Below, piece after piece: positions 34,467-46,614 of a stretch of DNA of 64,000 nt. Each line of letters begins with the position of its first letter. Position 1 is the stretch's first letter. The notes under the pieces were generated by a model, which worked only from the letters and a program-made list of their open reading frames with translations, was not told the DNA's origin and searched no databases. The stretch lies in NCBI GenBank assembly GCA_963969595.1, contig OZ018411.1, positions 4,776,501 through 4,840,500 on the forward strand. The letters are read 5' to 3'. Both the position numbers and the translations under genes were made by a program. Source of the DNA: Neckera pumila. Taxonomy: Eukaryota > Streptophyta > Bryopsida > Hypnales > Neckeraceae.

Positions 34467-35325
34467 TTCACTTGTCAACTTCAATCGAGCCATCTTTCTT
34501 GCAGGGAATATCAGGCAGGATAGGACTTCGGCTTCTTCTCTTTCGAACTTCCAATGACTCCTTCTCTGCGAGTAACAATGAGTGAGCACCGGAGGAGATT
34601 CTTGGAGTGGAGCGCTTCACTTTGGGGCAGATGAAGCTAGTGAACTCAGTCTCGAGAGAACCTCAAAGTTGACCCCAATTGATGCGGTATGTGATCGAAC
34701 CCTAGTCTTGAAATTTTCGCTCAAAGCATTCTATCTGGTAGTGTGTACCTAGCCGAAGGACCTCGGTTAATGTCTTGGAGGAAGGACTCGGTGCATTATA
34801 GTCGATTTTTTGAGATTTGAGTCCCGTTTTGGTACTTGTCACGAATGTGGACTCGTGGTGCATTTCAGAGATTTGTCGCACTAGCATTAGATGATATTTG
34901 GAGGTCTTGGAGGGCCGTTTCAGGCTTGTTCCCTGATCTGCCCAGATCCAGTGAACGCCCGTACGGGTGTGTCAGAAAAAAAAAATTTCAAAAAAAAAAA
35001 AAAAAATTTTTTTTACCAAAATATCATTTTAAGCAAAAAAAAATTTTTTTTTTTAATTTTTTTTTTCAAAAAGTGACGTGGCAGTCGCTCGACCACGTCA
35101 GCCAGCTGCTACTACTGCGTTCTCAGACTACGGGAATGCAGCAGACAGCAGGGGAACTCACAGCCTTTTAAGACCCCCGAATCTCATGTAATGATACGTG
35201 AAGGGCTATGCAAGGTTGTGATTTTGCTTGTTTGGCCTTTCCGAGTTTTGCACATTCACTTGTCAACTTCGATCGAGCCATCTTTCTTGCGGGGAATATC
35301 AGGCAGGATAGGACTTCGGATTTGT
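34467..35325. repeat. Direct repeats of about 75 bp flanking an A/T-homopolymer segment
   Basis: CATTCACTTGTCAACTTC, then ATCGAGCCATCTTTCTTGC and GGAATATCAGGCAGGATAGG, occurs near 34470-34545 and again near 35254-35328, in the same orientation about 785 bp apart. Between them lies a run of long A and T homopolymers (34977-35070). The two copies could be the ends of a small inserted element or a local duplication; no terminal motif decides. Confidence 0.7.
35074..35100. repeat. 8-bp palindromic arms containing ACGT cores
   Basis: TGACGTGG at 35074-35081 pairs with CCACGTCA at 35093-35100 across an 11-base loop. Both arms contain the ACGT core bound by plant bZIP factors. Nothing nearby is clearly a gene, so a regulatory role is speculative. 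Confidence 0.5.
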
Positions 35326-35329
35326 GGTT

Positions 35330-37140
35330 CGCACATGCTATGCATGAAGTTGCGGTGTGCTTAGATCTAGGTAGTTTGACTGTGATTTGTGAAATTGTTG
35401 CTTTTAATCTGAATGACCTTGCAAGAACTTTGTGTCCACGTTTGTAGGGAAGTTGTCGAGAATGGACTCTCCTGGGGATTTCCTCCTTTTCTTCGTTTCG
35501 GAGAAGGAAGGAACGGTCTAGAGTTGGTCAATCCTCCGAGAAAGCTTTGGTAGTGATTATTAGAAAAAAAATTTCACTGGTTTTTAGAAGTGGTACGCTT
35601 GTGTCTCTAAATAGGGAGCCATGGACGGTCCTTCAAATGGAATGGGCTGGGTTGATATCGTTCAGCCAGATTCTTTAGAAGACTTCAGGAAATTGGCTAT
35701 GTTCAGTTGGCTTGGCAATGGCTATAAAAGAACGGAAAGAAGATGCAGGAGTGATTTGCAACGTAAGAATCATGATTGGTCGCCCGCTAAGATAGCATGG
35801 TCAATATATCCTCTAATCCTAGCCTCTTGATAGTCGCTCGAAAGATTCGATACGCAATTGAAGTCTGTCGATTTCTTGAATTACTGAGGCTTTAATTGGC
35901 TTTAATTGGCTTTTATTGTCTTTTATTTACTGCTTCCTTTACCAAGAAATTGGTAGGGGCAGTGTAGATCAGACTGTTGTAGATACGTGTCTCTGCATTA
36001 AGGATAAAAGGAAGTACTTTGATGGTATTTATTCTTGACCTATTTGAAAGCGGAGCATTCTGTGGAGGTTCGAGGTTCAGCAGATGACATGGGTGCATTC
36101 TAGTCGTTGCTTGGCAGTTTATGTGCTATAACAGAGGTGTAGTGGAGGTCTTCAGAGATTTGTCACACTTTTATATGTAGGATGGTGTTTGGCTATCAGG
36201 CTTGTCGGAGTTCTTTGTTTGTATGTGCAGACCTAATTTTAGTGTTGTGTTTTTTAAGTTGACATGTATGCTATATTGTTTTTTAAATCCTCGATTGCTG
36301 GGGTGAATCAATCGTGAAAGTGTGAGAGTGTGTTTTTGAAAGTAGAAAAATGTGGTTTGATTTTAATACATTTAGTTTTTTTAATTTTGGAGATTAAAAC
36401 TAAAAAATTTTAAATGACATCACTATATTCTTGTGCATTCAAATATTGAATACTTTTATTATATTTAGCTTTCATTCATTGTTATGTTCTTTCTTTATCA
36501 TATATACATTACATTTATCAAATTTTGACAAAAATACTTTTAGAAAAAAAAACATCTATTTTGTTTTGAGAACAAGATCTAAAACTAAACAATCACAAGA
36601 TTAGTCTTGTAAAACTCTTGCTATTTATGATGGCTTCTTTTTAGTTTTAGGATTACAATTCTACATAATCAAATCTTTTATTTGATACACAGATGATTGC
36701 ATAAAAATTTGTTCTATTTTTATCACTTTAGCCTCAAACAAGTGGTTTTGCTTGTAATTTTTACATCTTTTTTTCATTTATCTTGAAATTTGGAGTGAAG
36801 GTACGTACAAAAGTTTTAGACATTAAATAATTTTTTTAGTTTTTAAAAAATTAATTTATTATTTTGAACTTGCCCCTGATTGGATGTCTAGCTTGGCCAT
36901 TTTAGAGGTTTTAAATCCTATTTTTGACCCAAAATTATAAATTGAAGCCACAAATTGGCATTGAAGTATTTCAAGTAAAGTTATACAAGTCTACAAAGAG
37001 ATTTTTAAAAAGAGTGAAATGTTCACTTCCATTGTGGGAACCTGGAACTACTATCCTAGTAAATATAATTATAGATAGAAGGATAAGATTCCTCTTTGTA
37101 GTAATTTTTTTCGTTTTGTAAAGTAATTATAGACCGTATA
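35330..37140. other. AT-rich intergenic/repeat DNA
   Basis: No gene can be supported. A 69-codon plus-strand frame at 35621-35830 has no recognisable motif. The 36.2-37.1 kb part is strongly AT-rich. Confidence 0.5.
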
Positions 37141-37685
37141 GTGATTAGGACCGAAAACCGGAAGTTGGCTGATCAGGAATAGATATAACAGCTAATCATC
37201 GGTACCGAAAAATCAGAACCGGAATCCGGATTAGCCTATACAGGATCAGAAAACAAGAATCGGGAACTGAAACCCCAACGGTGACCTACCTAACCCTAGG
37301 GGGACGTTCTAATCATGGGCGAACGGTAATAATTAACGGGCTAGGTTAACAGGCAAACCCTGAATTAAGGGAATTATTAGGAAGGAATGTGGTTGGCCCT
37401 CTTAATGGATCAGTTGTTTAGGTATTGGCCATTCAGATTTCCCTACCCATATTGAAAACTTGGAGAGAGTATACGCTTTCCTGTTTCCGGTCTCCAGCTA
37501 GTATCGACGCAGGAGAGTGCAAGTACAGAGAGAGAGAGAGAGTCTGTGGAGAGCTTTAGTGCGAAGGGAGGATCTGCAAACAAAGAGGTTTTGTAGTAAA
37601 GTCTGCGCAGCTTAGAGAGAGAGAGAGGCATACTCCTATTCCGGGTTGTCAATTGTAGACCGGCAACATCCAGACACGGGTAGAG
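37141..37685 (+). other. Leader-like sequence upstream of the first gag-like ORF
   Basis: This contains CCGGAATCCGGATTAG-type words like those in the inverted arms and short AG repeats (37530-37547 and 37614-37628). It precedes the ORF as an LTR/leader would, but I find no matching 3' LTR. Confidence 0.4.
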
Positions 37686-39830
37686 ATGGCCTCGACCCAA
37701 GGAGAAGGATCCACGGTTGCGTTACGATTTGTGACGCCACCATTGCCGAAGAATGAGCGGGAGAAAGAGGAGTTGCGGGCAAACCTGGAGCAGATGGGGT
37801 GCGCCGGATTCCTGACCCGACCATAGAGCTTCAAGAATGAGGAGATGGTGAGGGAGCTGTCGGGCAAGTTGGCGAGCCGACACAAGGTGATTATCCGAGC
37901 TCAGCCAGCAAAGTGGACAGTGGCGATGTGGAGGCAGGTCTACCTTTTTGATGAAGAAGGTGAGGGACTCGCATCCTTGAAAGACCAATCTGCATTGGGT
38001 AAGTTTCGAAACCCTCTCAGCCACAAGGATGGGTTCCGGGTCAATGACTGCATAGACCCAAGAGAGAAGAGACTGTTGCAGTACATCCTTGCAATCCTTA
38101 GTTCAGAGAGGCCAAGTTGAGTTACCCGGACCCTAGCCAACACCATCTTTGGTGCATTAGAAGGGGACCGGAAAGTAGATTAGGGATTGATCATTCAAGA
38201 TCAGATAGATAAGATGGCAAAGGCGAAGAGGGCTAAGCCGTCCCCTATCTGCCCCTTTCTCTATCATCTTTATCAGTCTGAGGGTGTAATGACGAAGGAT
38301 GAGGAGGTAGAGTATGAAGCCGCATCCGTCCTTGTACAGTTTGAACTGCCGGACTTAGAGCCTGAGACCGGAATGGAGGACGAGTCCTCAGATGAGGAAA
38401 AGGAAGAGGAAGAGGGTGGGGATGATCTGAGTGAGTCAGGAAGTGAAGGCGACAATGAGGGAAAGGATACGAGAGGAAAAGATCGAGTGGAAGAGGAACA
38501 GATCAAGGAAAGTGATCTGGTCTGGAGAGATGAGCCACTCGAGAGGATTTCATGAGAGCTGAGTGACTTCAAGGACCGGTATATGAAGGAAAGGAGAGTG
38601 GTGCAGACCATCTACACCACTGTAGAAGTCACTCACCCGAGCCAAGCCTTAACTTCAGTAAGCCGGCTTATTCGGGAAAATGAGAGTCAAGAAGGAAAGG
38701 CGGAGCTGGTCAAGCAGGCCAGCCAACTGGCAGCCCTGAGGCAAAAGCTGCGGAAGAAGGATGAAGAAGTAGAGAGGGAGAAGAAATTCTCCACCCAGAC
38801 CCGGGATACCTTATCCTGAATCCGAGACTTCATCAAACATCTGGGAGAAGTGGTGAACAAGGCCAACCTCTTCGACGAATAAGTGATGGAGGAGAGTAAG
38901 CAGTTAGCCCCGAAGTTGGTTTTGGCGATGGTGACTTACCACAAGAAGATGGAGTCTACGCTGGAACAGCTGCGAGAAGTAATGAGCGAAATCAGATCGC
39001 AAGGTGATCCTGTACCGAGACCAGAAACCGAGCCAGCCTCGCAGCCAGCCAAGGAAGACAAGATCGAGGGGAAGACTTCTTAGGTATTATCTAACCCACC
39101 TATTTCAGAGGAGCACCAAGAGGCCAAGACCAACTAGTCGGAGGAGACCGAGGTGGAGATCACCAAGGTCACCGAATCGGAACCCGATACGGTGGAGATA
39201 ACGGGAGTGACTGCGCCGGATCCAGCGAAGTTACAGGGACCGGAACCAACAATCGGTCCAGGCGGGTCAATCCCAGGAGAGAGCGCCAAGACCAAGCAAC
39301 TCAGTACCCTCTCACCTTCTAAGTCTTCTCCAAAGACTCCTGGATAGAAGGTGCAGTTTGGAGAAGAAGGAGGAATGACTGGCCTGATCCAGTCCATTCT
39401 CAAGACCGAATTGGGAGCCGATCGCGAGCAGTTATCAGGATCGCACGAGAAAGGAGCAATCCAGAAGGTAATTGGAGGTGAAGCAACACCTCAAAGCAAG
39501 GCGGCGAAACCTGTCTCGATGGTGAACAAGAGGAAGGCTTTGGAACCCCCGTCGGCCAAGAAATAAGCGCCCCAGATTCCGGAGGAGGAAGAAAAAGATG
39601 ACGAATCGGATGAGGAGGAAGAAGAGTCCGGGTCGGAGCAAGAATCTGAGCCTTACTCTGATCCAGACCAGGCATTGGCAGACACTCGAGCGATGAAGGC
39701 CAAGGTGACCAGAGAGAAGACCAAACTCCGGGCCAAACGAGCTGCCAAGCTTCAGACCAGAAAGAAGCCGCTGTCCCGGAAGAGACCAGCCAGGATGGGC
39801 GATTCACCGGCAAAGAAGAACCGGAAGTAG
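37686..39830 (+). pseudogene. Decayed gag-like/ORF1 protein of a plant retroelement, copy A
   Basis: A single reading frame runs from ATG 37686 to TAG 39828 (715 codons) without any frameshift, but it contains ten internal stops, at 37824, 38118, 38181, 38553, 38817, 38880, 39081, 39135, 39345 and 39564. The conserved region is GKFRNPLSHKDGFRVNDCID, then LANTIFGALEGDRKVD, then SPICPFLYHLYQSEGVMTKD. It is followed by an acidic stretch (SSDEEKEEEEGGDD), a probable coiled coil (LAALRQKLRKKDEEVEREKK), and a Lys-rich tail (KAKVTREKTKLRAKRAAKLQ). The layout resembles the N-terminal ORF of plant LTR retrotransposons, and the conserved block recalls the 'putative plant transposon protein' domain; this is pattern recognition only. 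No protease, RT or integrase follows. It is homologous to copy B at 45351. Confidence 0.7.
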
Positions 39831-42800
39831 GTAGAGGACTGTAGCATAGACGGTAGGGCTACAGGCCTAATTTTGGCAGTAGAAAAGTTTTAGGCAAGTA
39901 GGAGTTAGGACTCGGGTTAATTCCGGAATTATAGGATCTAAGATCCACTTTTAGTGGATACTTTTTTTGGACTGTAGTTTAAATCAACTACTCTAGCAGT
40001 CGAGGAAAGAATGAAACGTGTCATTCTCTTGGCTGAAATTAGACGTAGACACTTTTTGAGTTAGAATGGTAGTTTAGTATTTAAGCTCGGATTATTGATG
40101 TGATCCAGGTTCATTTCCATATTTTGTTTTCCCAATAGAATATCTGCAAAATCCATTGGTATTTTCCAATTCACAATTGTGTGCTGCACGCTTTTGCACT
40201 TGTCCGTATTTTTGTTTGAGCAGTGTGATTGCAGACTTGGGAAAGGAGGGAGTGAGCCCGGATGCAGGAAGTATCCGGTTTCTGGAGAGATTGAATAGCA
40301 AATAAAATACAATAGGATTTCCTTTGAGGATTAGAGCTGGCTTTTGTCAAGAAGCACCCACTGCTCTCCCACTTTTCCTGACTCCCCTTCTCTACCTAGA
40401 TTGTGGATTGTTTGGTAGTCCGTCATTGTAGCCTTTGGTAGGAGAATTCAGACCGTCTTGCGTGACCTGCTAGCTTGCGTAGCCCTTCCGGTCTAGTTGT
40501 GAGGAAGGTCTTATTCTCAATGTTCTTTTCAAAGTTTTCTTTTCAAAATTTATTCTGTGGAAACTCTTGACACATTAAACTCGGAGGGTAGGAGTTAAGC
40601 TTCCTTCCTTAATCCCAAAGTTGCAGATCCCTCTCAGTCCAGAGGTTAAACTCGAGTTTAAATACATATAATAATTACCCTAGAGCGGCAGTATACTCAG
40701 GAAAGCATTTTCCGGTTCCGGATTATTGGAATTGGATCCAGTCTAGACTAGTACTTGGGTTTTTGTTTTGTATACCAATTAGTAACATTCCAGTCAATTA
40801 GGAGAACTACAACCCAAATCTCTGTGGAACAATACACGAGTCACTTTAGGGTCAATTTGGACCTTAGAGAAGGAATTGTGCTTTCTGTGCTATGACATCC
40901 ACATGCGCTTAACATGCACTACACTAAATAGTATGTTTAGTATTAGCTTCTATTTAGTATAATTACCAGCCTACATCAAAGCACATTAAATATCAAGTTT
41001 GAAGAAATTAGTGTAAAATTAAACTTCAATGCGCCGCCTTTGGCCTCTCTTCCCTTCCGACGTCTCCTTCCCTGGCCTTCTTCGACAATGCAGCTCTCAG
41101 ATCTTCCCGTACAATCAAGCTTTTGTGGCCTTTCCTTGCGATCAAACTTTGGAGGAGTTCTTTCCATGCGTTACAACCTTGCGGCCTTTCAAGCGATCAA
41201 GTTTTTCCGTCTTGCATCCGCAACCTTCTTCACCGATCAGGTTTTTGTTTCTTCACTTGCAATGATTTGGTTTTTTATTTCTTTTCATCTCTTGCAATGT
41301 TTGGCGCTCACTCCGCTCCTGCATTCTTCTTCAGGACTTTTTTTTTTGGGGGGGGGGTATATTCCGTGCATTCCCGCCTTCCAGCCTCATTTGAATCTTC
41401 CTACCTACTCTCCTTAGCCTCCTCCACCTATATTGGCTGCTCCCTCTCTGGCTGGGCTGCCTTACCAACCTCACAGATTTGGAAAATGTTGTGTGTAAGT
41501 ATCAAATAAAAAAATATAAAAAATCCATTTTTAATGAAATGCCCAAAATTACTATGTTGCCAAAAAATATAAGTTAGGGCTTTCGGGATCAATAGTTCAA
41601 TCCTACCTTCACCAATGACTAAATACAACTAAATTAGTCAAGGAAATTCCTATGAGATTTTTTGGTTGAATTTCAGAAATAGGTTTTAATTTCTTATCAT
41701 ATTGATGAAAAAGTAGAAACTCCAATTATTAACCTACACCTTTTAGAAAATGACGTACAAATCAGCCAAAAATCAACAAGTTTTCATAATTTTCTATTGA
41801 TTTAAATATTGGCAATGATAACTTCAACTTTTTTTTTTTATTTCATTATTATATTATCCATTAATAAAAACGATGTTATACTTTTGTAAATTTACAACTA
41901 TACTTTTATAACCATTCAAGAGTTATATTCTCAATTATATAGGCCAATTCAAGAGGGCTTTAACGGTACCTTAATTAGAGCTTGTTAGGCATGGCAAAAC
42001 CAATTGAGAGTTATACAAGCTTCATCATCTTTCCTATTAATGAAACTTTTTTTTTTCTTCCTGTTCGAGAAAATACTGACATCCTTATCAAGGAGGGTCT
42101 TCTTCTTCACCGGAGTGATAGCAAAAGGCTGCATATCTCTTTTAATTTTTCCCTTACTTGATTCTTAAACCACGACTTTTGCTTTAGAATCGGCCTGTCC
42201 ATGTCCGGCCTATCTCCACTTTGACTTTCTTTTGAAGTAGCGGAGTGCTAGTTGTTGCTTTGATGGGTTCTCCTATCATTGATTTCTAAACAACGAACAC
42301 GTAATGCTACCAACAGTGGCTGATCACTATCCGTATCAATTAGGCCTGTACGTGATGATCCTACTTTCCGTAAATTACCGCTTGTAGAAATTTCTTTCAA
42401 AATGTTCATTAGACATTTTCCATATCCAAAAGCTTTGAGAATCCTCTAATCCTATGCTAGCTGGCTTGAACGGTATTGGTGGAAGACCATTGGATCTCGA
42501 TACCTTAGGAATTGGTTTCATAGGTTCTTTTTCTTTATCATTCTCCATAACAATTAATTATGTGAACGCCATCCGGGTTGAACCACTATTCTTTTGTACC
42601 TCAATATTTGATTCATCCTTGTCGCCACTATTTTGGCCCACATCTTTTTGAACATCCATCTCACTGACCTCATGTTCTCTTCTATCATTTTCTTCGATAT
42701 TTTCTTCCACCACATCTAGCGCCACAGAAAGAGATTTTGAAATTTGATTGCTATTTTTTTGTTCAATGAAGCTGCAGTATAATTAAGAAGATAATACTTC

Positions 42801-45350
42801 TGACATGCACTCCACATTCAGGTACTCTAATATATCTTCGTGCCAGCTCTACGTTCAGAGAACTTGAAAGCACTATTTGAGTTTGTCTGCAAGGGCTTTT
42901 ATGCGATTGAGTACATGTATGGTGCACTTTGATTGCAGCTCATGCTTTGGGCCTAAATTTCCATTAAGTTGAGCTAGCTTTCTATACTGCAATGTCTTTT
43001 ATTTGCCGGAATAATTATTATTTTTAGATAGTACATTACTCCAATCAAGCTCTAATTTCTTTTTTTCTAGTAATTTTTGTTTTGGTCTTTGTGTTTTCAG
43101 GAACACATCGACTAAAATTTTTCAGAAAATACCAACTCAGCATCAAATAAGTCTATAGTTGGTGTCAGCATTTGTAGACAGCACCGACAAACAATTAAAA
43201 GATACCAATGTTTGTAATAGTTTGAATTGCCTCTTACGTGTTTACACAGATCCTACTTCAATGACGGCTTATAGTGCGTTCAATCAAAGGACGAGAAAAA
43301 GCTTGTGCAAGCAGAATTGCTTGTAATTGATGAATCTGTAATAATTTCTTTGCCCATCGCAAAGAACCTTCTTCGCCCCCTTGTTTGGTCTTCCTTTGTT
43401 CAATTGTCGATGTATAAGTCATCTAGACAGCCTGTGAAGTTCCAGAACTTTTTTCAACGCTTCATTCACACTCATAGTGGAAGAAAATGTTGAAGTAGCT
43501 TTGTGATGAATGCTTCCATTAATTTCAATATTAAATATTTCTTGCTTCCATTAATTTCTTGTTTTTGAAGCAAGAAATATTTGAAGTAGCTTTGTGATGA
43601 ATGCTTCCATTTCTTGCTTTTGAAGTTGTTGGAAGAATTGAAATATTTGCTGTAGCAGTAGTCTTTCCTTGTCTTGCTACAGCAAATATTACCTACATTT
43701 ATGGACAACTTCTAATATTAGAATTCTTGTTATATCTAATATTGAATACAACTATATTTAATCTATAGTACAAAAGAAAACCTTGAACGGTATAGTTGTA
43801 TATTTTGAACAGGTGAGTGCAACGTTTTTGCTCAGACTTCTAAACTTTTTTAGTTCAAAAAATATCTCGAAGACTTATCATGTACACCAATGCATACATA
43901 TTTTAGGAGAAACAAAATTGATCACCTCATTAGAGATATTCTTCTGTCGTTTGGCCTTTAATACTTCAAACTCCCTGTAAATTCTTTGTATACTATGGTT
44001 TTGAATGAAACCGATTGTACTATAGGGCCTAAAAACTTTTGTTGGCAAGGCACTGCATTATGGTAAATGTGATTTTTTGATACAAGGATGGTCTACTAGT
44101 TGGGAACAAAATGAAACTCGGATACAAAATCACTACAGACTTCTAATCTTTAACTTTGATGCTGTAATAGAATGACCTATGTTTGGTACCAGCTCAGTGT
44201 ACTCCCAATTATAATATTGCATGTCCATAAGCTTTACATGATATGTTGTATATTCCACATATTTGAAACTGAGGATTCAATCAATTAGCAAGGGAAGCTT
44301 GGTACATGTAGTGAAGTCAGAATTTGTGACTTCAAATTCTATTGAAAAATGATTATGAACTTCATGACTTGATTAGAAATCATATCACACAGCTTCAAAT
44401 GCAATATTCTGCCTGAATCGCCCAAGAGAAGTGAGAGATGTTATAAATATGCTCAATAGATTCAATATGAGAATCAAAACCATAATTAGGCCTTTGCTGT
44501 AAACATGGGACTGACACCAATCTGAAAGGACCACTGCGCTATGGCCAGCATGCTTCTTAATTCCATGATGGTGATATTAATATTAGAATCCACGCGGAAC
44601 CTGGTTTCAACATTGAAACGGCATTCACGCATGCAATGAACAGGGAGAACTAGGAGCTAAACCCTACTCCGGCCACTAGACACTCTAGAGTCATTTGCAC
44701 TCTACAAAAGTGCCAGTTCCACATCCCAAAATTGCCCATATTATTGTTCATTCAATCAAAGCACATTTTGGCTGCTTTTTACATTGTGTGGGAATTCCTA
44801 AGTGGCAAAAATAGTGGAAGGGGGCAACTCCCATTTATTATAAGGGGACTTATTATGCTTTATGTGAGAACACAAAATGTCAAATTTCGGAATTCCGGAT
44901 TAGATTAGGATTAGATTAGTGAATTTTTTCAAAATTTTGGAATAGCGAAGTAGCAAACCTGAATAGTTAGCCGGATCAGGAAAACGAGAAAGTTCCGGTT
45001 TGGTCAGAGCTGTAGAATTAGTAAGAAACGGATCCTAAACGGATCCGTAACGCGGAAGGAAATCTGGATTCAGGAGACCTACGTCCTAGGCTCCAGCCTA
45101 GAATACTAGGGTCCCGTTTGCGAGGCGGCGGATTTATTAGCCGTCCCAACGGGTGTCAGTTGCTGGACAGCTACTTAAGCCCAATTTTGCTCCATTCTCG
45201 TTCCCTTTTTCTTCCACTTGGGACTGTGTTTGCTTGCAGGTTTTGGAATGCGCGTTAGTCAAGTGAAAGAGTGGTGAGATAGGATCAAATAGGGAGAGAA
45301 GGAGAGGAGGGTGCCGATTGCACCCGATTAGTTAGATTCTGTCGGTGTGG
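39831..45350. other. Intergenic repeat-derived DNA between the two gag-like copies
   Basis: 40690-40870 contains TTTTCCGGTTCCGGATT and CTCTGTGGAACAATACACGA, the latter like the conserved 'tgtgga-cgata' phrase of plant LTR elements, so an old LTR may lie here. 41.0-41.5 kb has several overlapping open frames without domains, and a T8-G10 homopolymer at 41338-41357. 43491-43692 holds hairpins listed separately. 44880-45350 is leader-like sequence of copy B with GGATTAGATTAGGATTAGAT. Nothing else is recognised. Confidence 0.45.
43491..43692. repeat. Cluster of direct repeats and long hairpins
   Basis: GAAGTAGCTTTGTGATGAAT followed by GCTTCCATT occurs twice (near 43493 and 43581). Between the copies, AAATATTTCTTGCTTCC pairs with the nearby GAAGCAAGAAATATTT. 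Further on, AATATTTGCTGTAGCA and TGCTACAGCAAATATT form a perfect 16-bp stem (about 43642-43691) around a 17-18 base loop. There is no coding context. Confidence 0.75.
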
Positions 45351-46614
45351 ATGGAGGAACCTCGGAAACCAACACTCACGGCCAAGTTGCTCAATCCGAT
45401 CATACTTGCGGATCCGAAAGCCCGGATGCTTCTTGAGGGCGATTTAGATAGCATGGGATACGTAGGTCTGCTGTGCAATTTGTGGAATCTGAAGGACAAA
45501 GCGATGATTTACAAAGTCGGAACTGGAGCTCCAAATCAGTTTGAGTTGACGGAGTGAGGGAGGTCGTCAAAGTGGACCGAGGAGATGTGGATAGAAGTCT
45601 ACTCATTCCGGAAGGCGGGGTCCGGTTATGCCTCGAGGACGGACGGATACGTGCAAGGGAAGTTCCGTAATCCGCCCTGTTCAAAGGAGGGTTTTGCTAT
45701 CCATGATTGCATTGACCCGAGGCAGAGGTAGGTGCTGGAATTCTTGGTTCCGATCTTCTATCCGGAGAAGCCGACCCGAGTCACCAACATGTTGGGCAAT
45801 ACAATTTTTGGAGCGATGGAGGATAGGCCGGTGCATTGGGGAACGATAATTTGGGCCATGGTGTTTAAGTTGGCAAAGGGTGTGTAGAAGGCCAAGACCA
45901 GCTTGATTAGCACCTACCTCTTCCATCTCTACTACCACAACGGGATCGTGAGTGAACAAGAAATTAAAGACTACAAGGTCGCCGAGGAGATGCTGAAGTA
46001 CAGATTGCCCCCGGATGAGGAGAAACCAACAGAGGAACCGGTTTTGGAAGTGGTGCCTCCGATGGACAGAGAGACTGGAAAGTTTGCGACGGAAGTTGAC
46101 CGACCCGAACTCAAGAGGAAAGCAGCAAGTTCCGGAAACAGAAGAACCGGACCGGACCTTCGGAGAGCTAGGAGGTAACGAGTTGTTCGATACTGGATTA
46201 GACTGGTTTTAGGAGGCCCGGAAACGGTACGAGGACTTGGCTGACTTCATATGCAGGGTGGCGGATGAATTGAGAGTGGAGCCAAATCAAATTTTGGGCG
46301 AGCTTAAGCAGCATCCGAATCCGGCTCTGCTTAGCAAGAAGGATGAGCAAATCCAAAATTTGGAGCAGGAGAAGGTCCAGCTCAAGAACGGATTAAACTG
46401 GACTGAAGACGCTCTGAAGTTTGTATCCAAGAGGGAGTCGGATGCGATGAACATGGTGAGGACACTGAAGGAGTTGGTGGGACAGCTTGCGGAACAGATC
46501 ACACGCGTCCGGCTCTTCAACAAAAAGCTGGTTCAAAAAGGCGTGGTGACCGGAAGCATGATCCTCAAGATCTTGGTGGATTACGATGTCAAGATGGAGA
46601 ATATGCTAGCGTAG
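45351..46614 (+). pseudogene. Decayed gag-like/ORF1 protein of a plant retroelement, copy B
   Basis: The frame starts at ATG 45351 and runs to about 46170. It carries internal stops at 45555 (TGA), 45729 (TAG) and 45885 (TAG). It then continues in the next frame, which has a TAG at 46210, to a TAG at 46612. It aligns along its length with copy A: GKFRNPPCSKEGFAIHDCID, MLGNTIFGAMEDRPVHWG, STYLFHLYYHNGIVSEQE. Where copy A has a stop (38181) this copy keeps Trp (VHWG). Where this copy has a stop (45729) copy A keeps a sense codon. The C-terminal part is a coiled coil (KKDEQIQNLEQEKVQLKN), as in copy A. The copies are well diverged, so they are separate old insertions of the same family. Confidence 0.7.

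Noticed and set aside
35621..35830. Plus-strand 69-codon frame
   Set aside because: Short, no motif, no splice or promoter context.
37686..39830. Many in-frame stops as U-to-C RNA-edited codons, as in organelles of hornworts and ferns
   Set aside because: This is nuclear repeat DNA, one stop corresponds to a Trp codon that U-to-C editing cannot restore, and decay explains the pattern.
37141..40870. A complete LTR retrotransposon around gag-like copy A
   Set aside because: No pair of matching LTRs, primer-binding site or pol gene could be found by eye.
41029..41509. Overlapping plus-strand frames of up to 128 codons
   Set aside because: Three frames are open simultaneously in a pyrimidine-rich stretch, with no recognisable domain; probably non-coding.
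42130..42745. Minus-strand acidic frame (HEVSEMDVQKDVGQNSGDK) suggesting a coding remnant
   Set aside because: Low-complexity composition, stops soon after, and no recognisable domain; not enough support for a pseudogene call.
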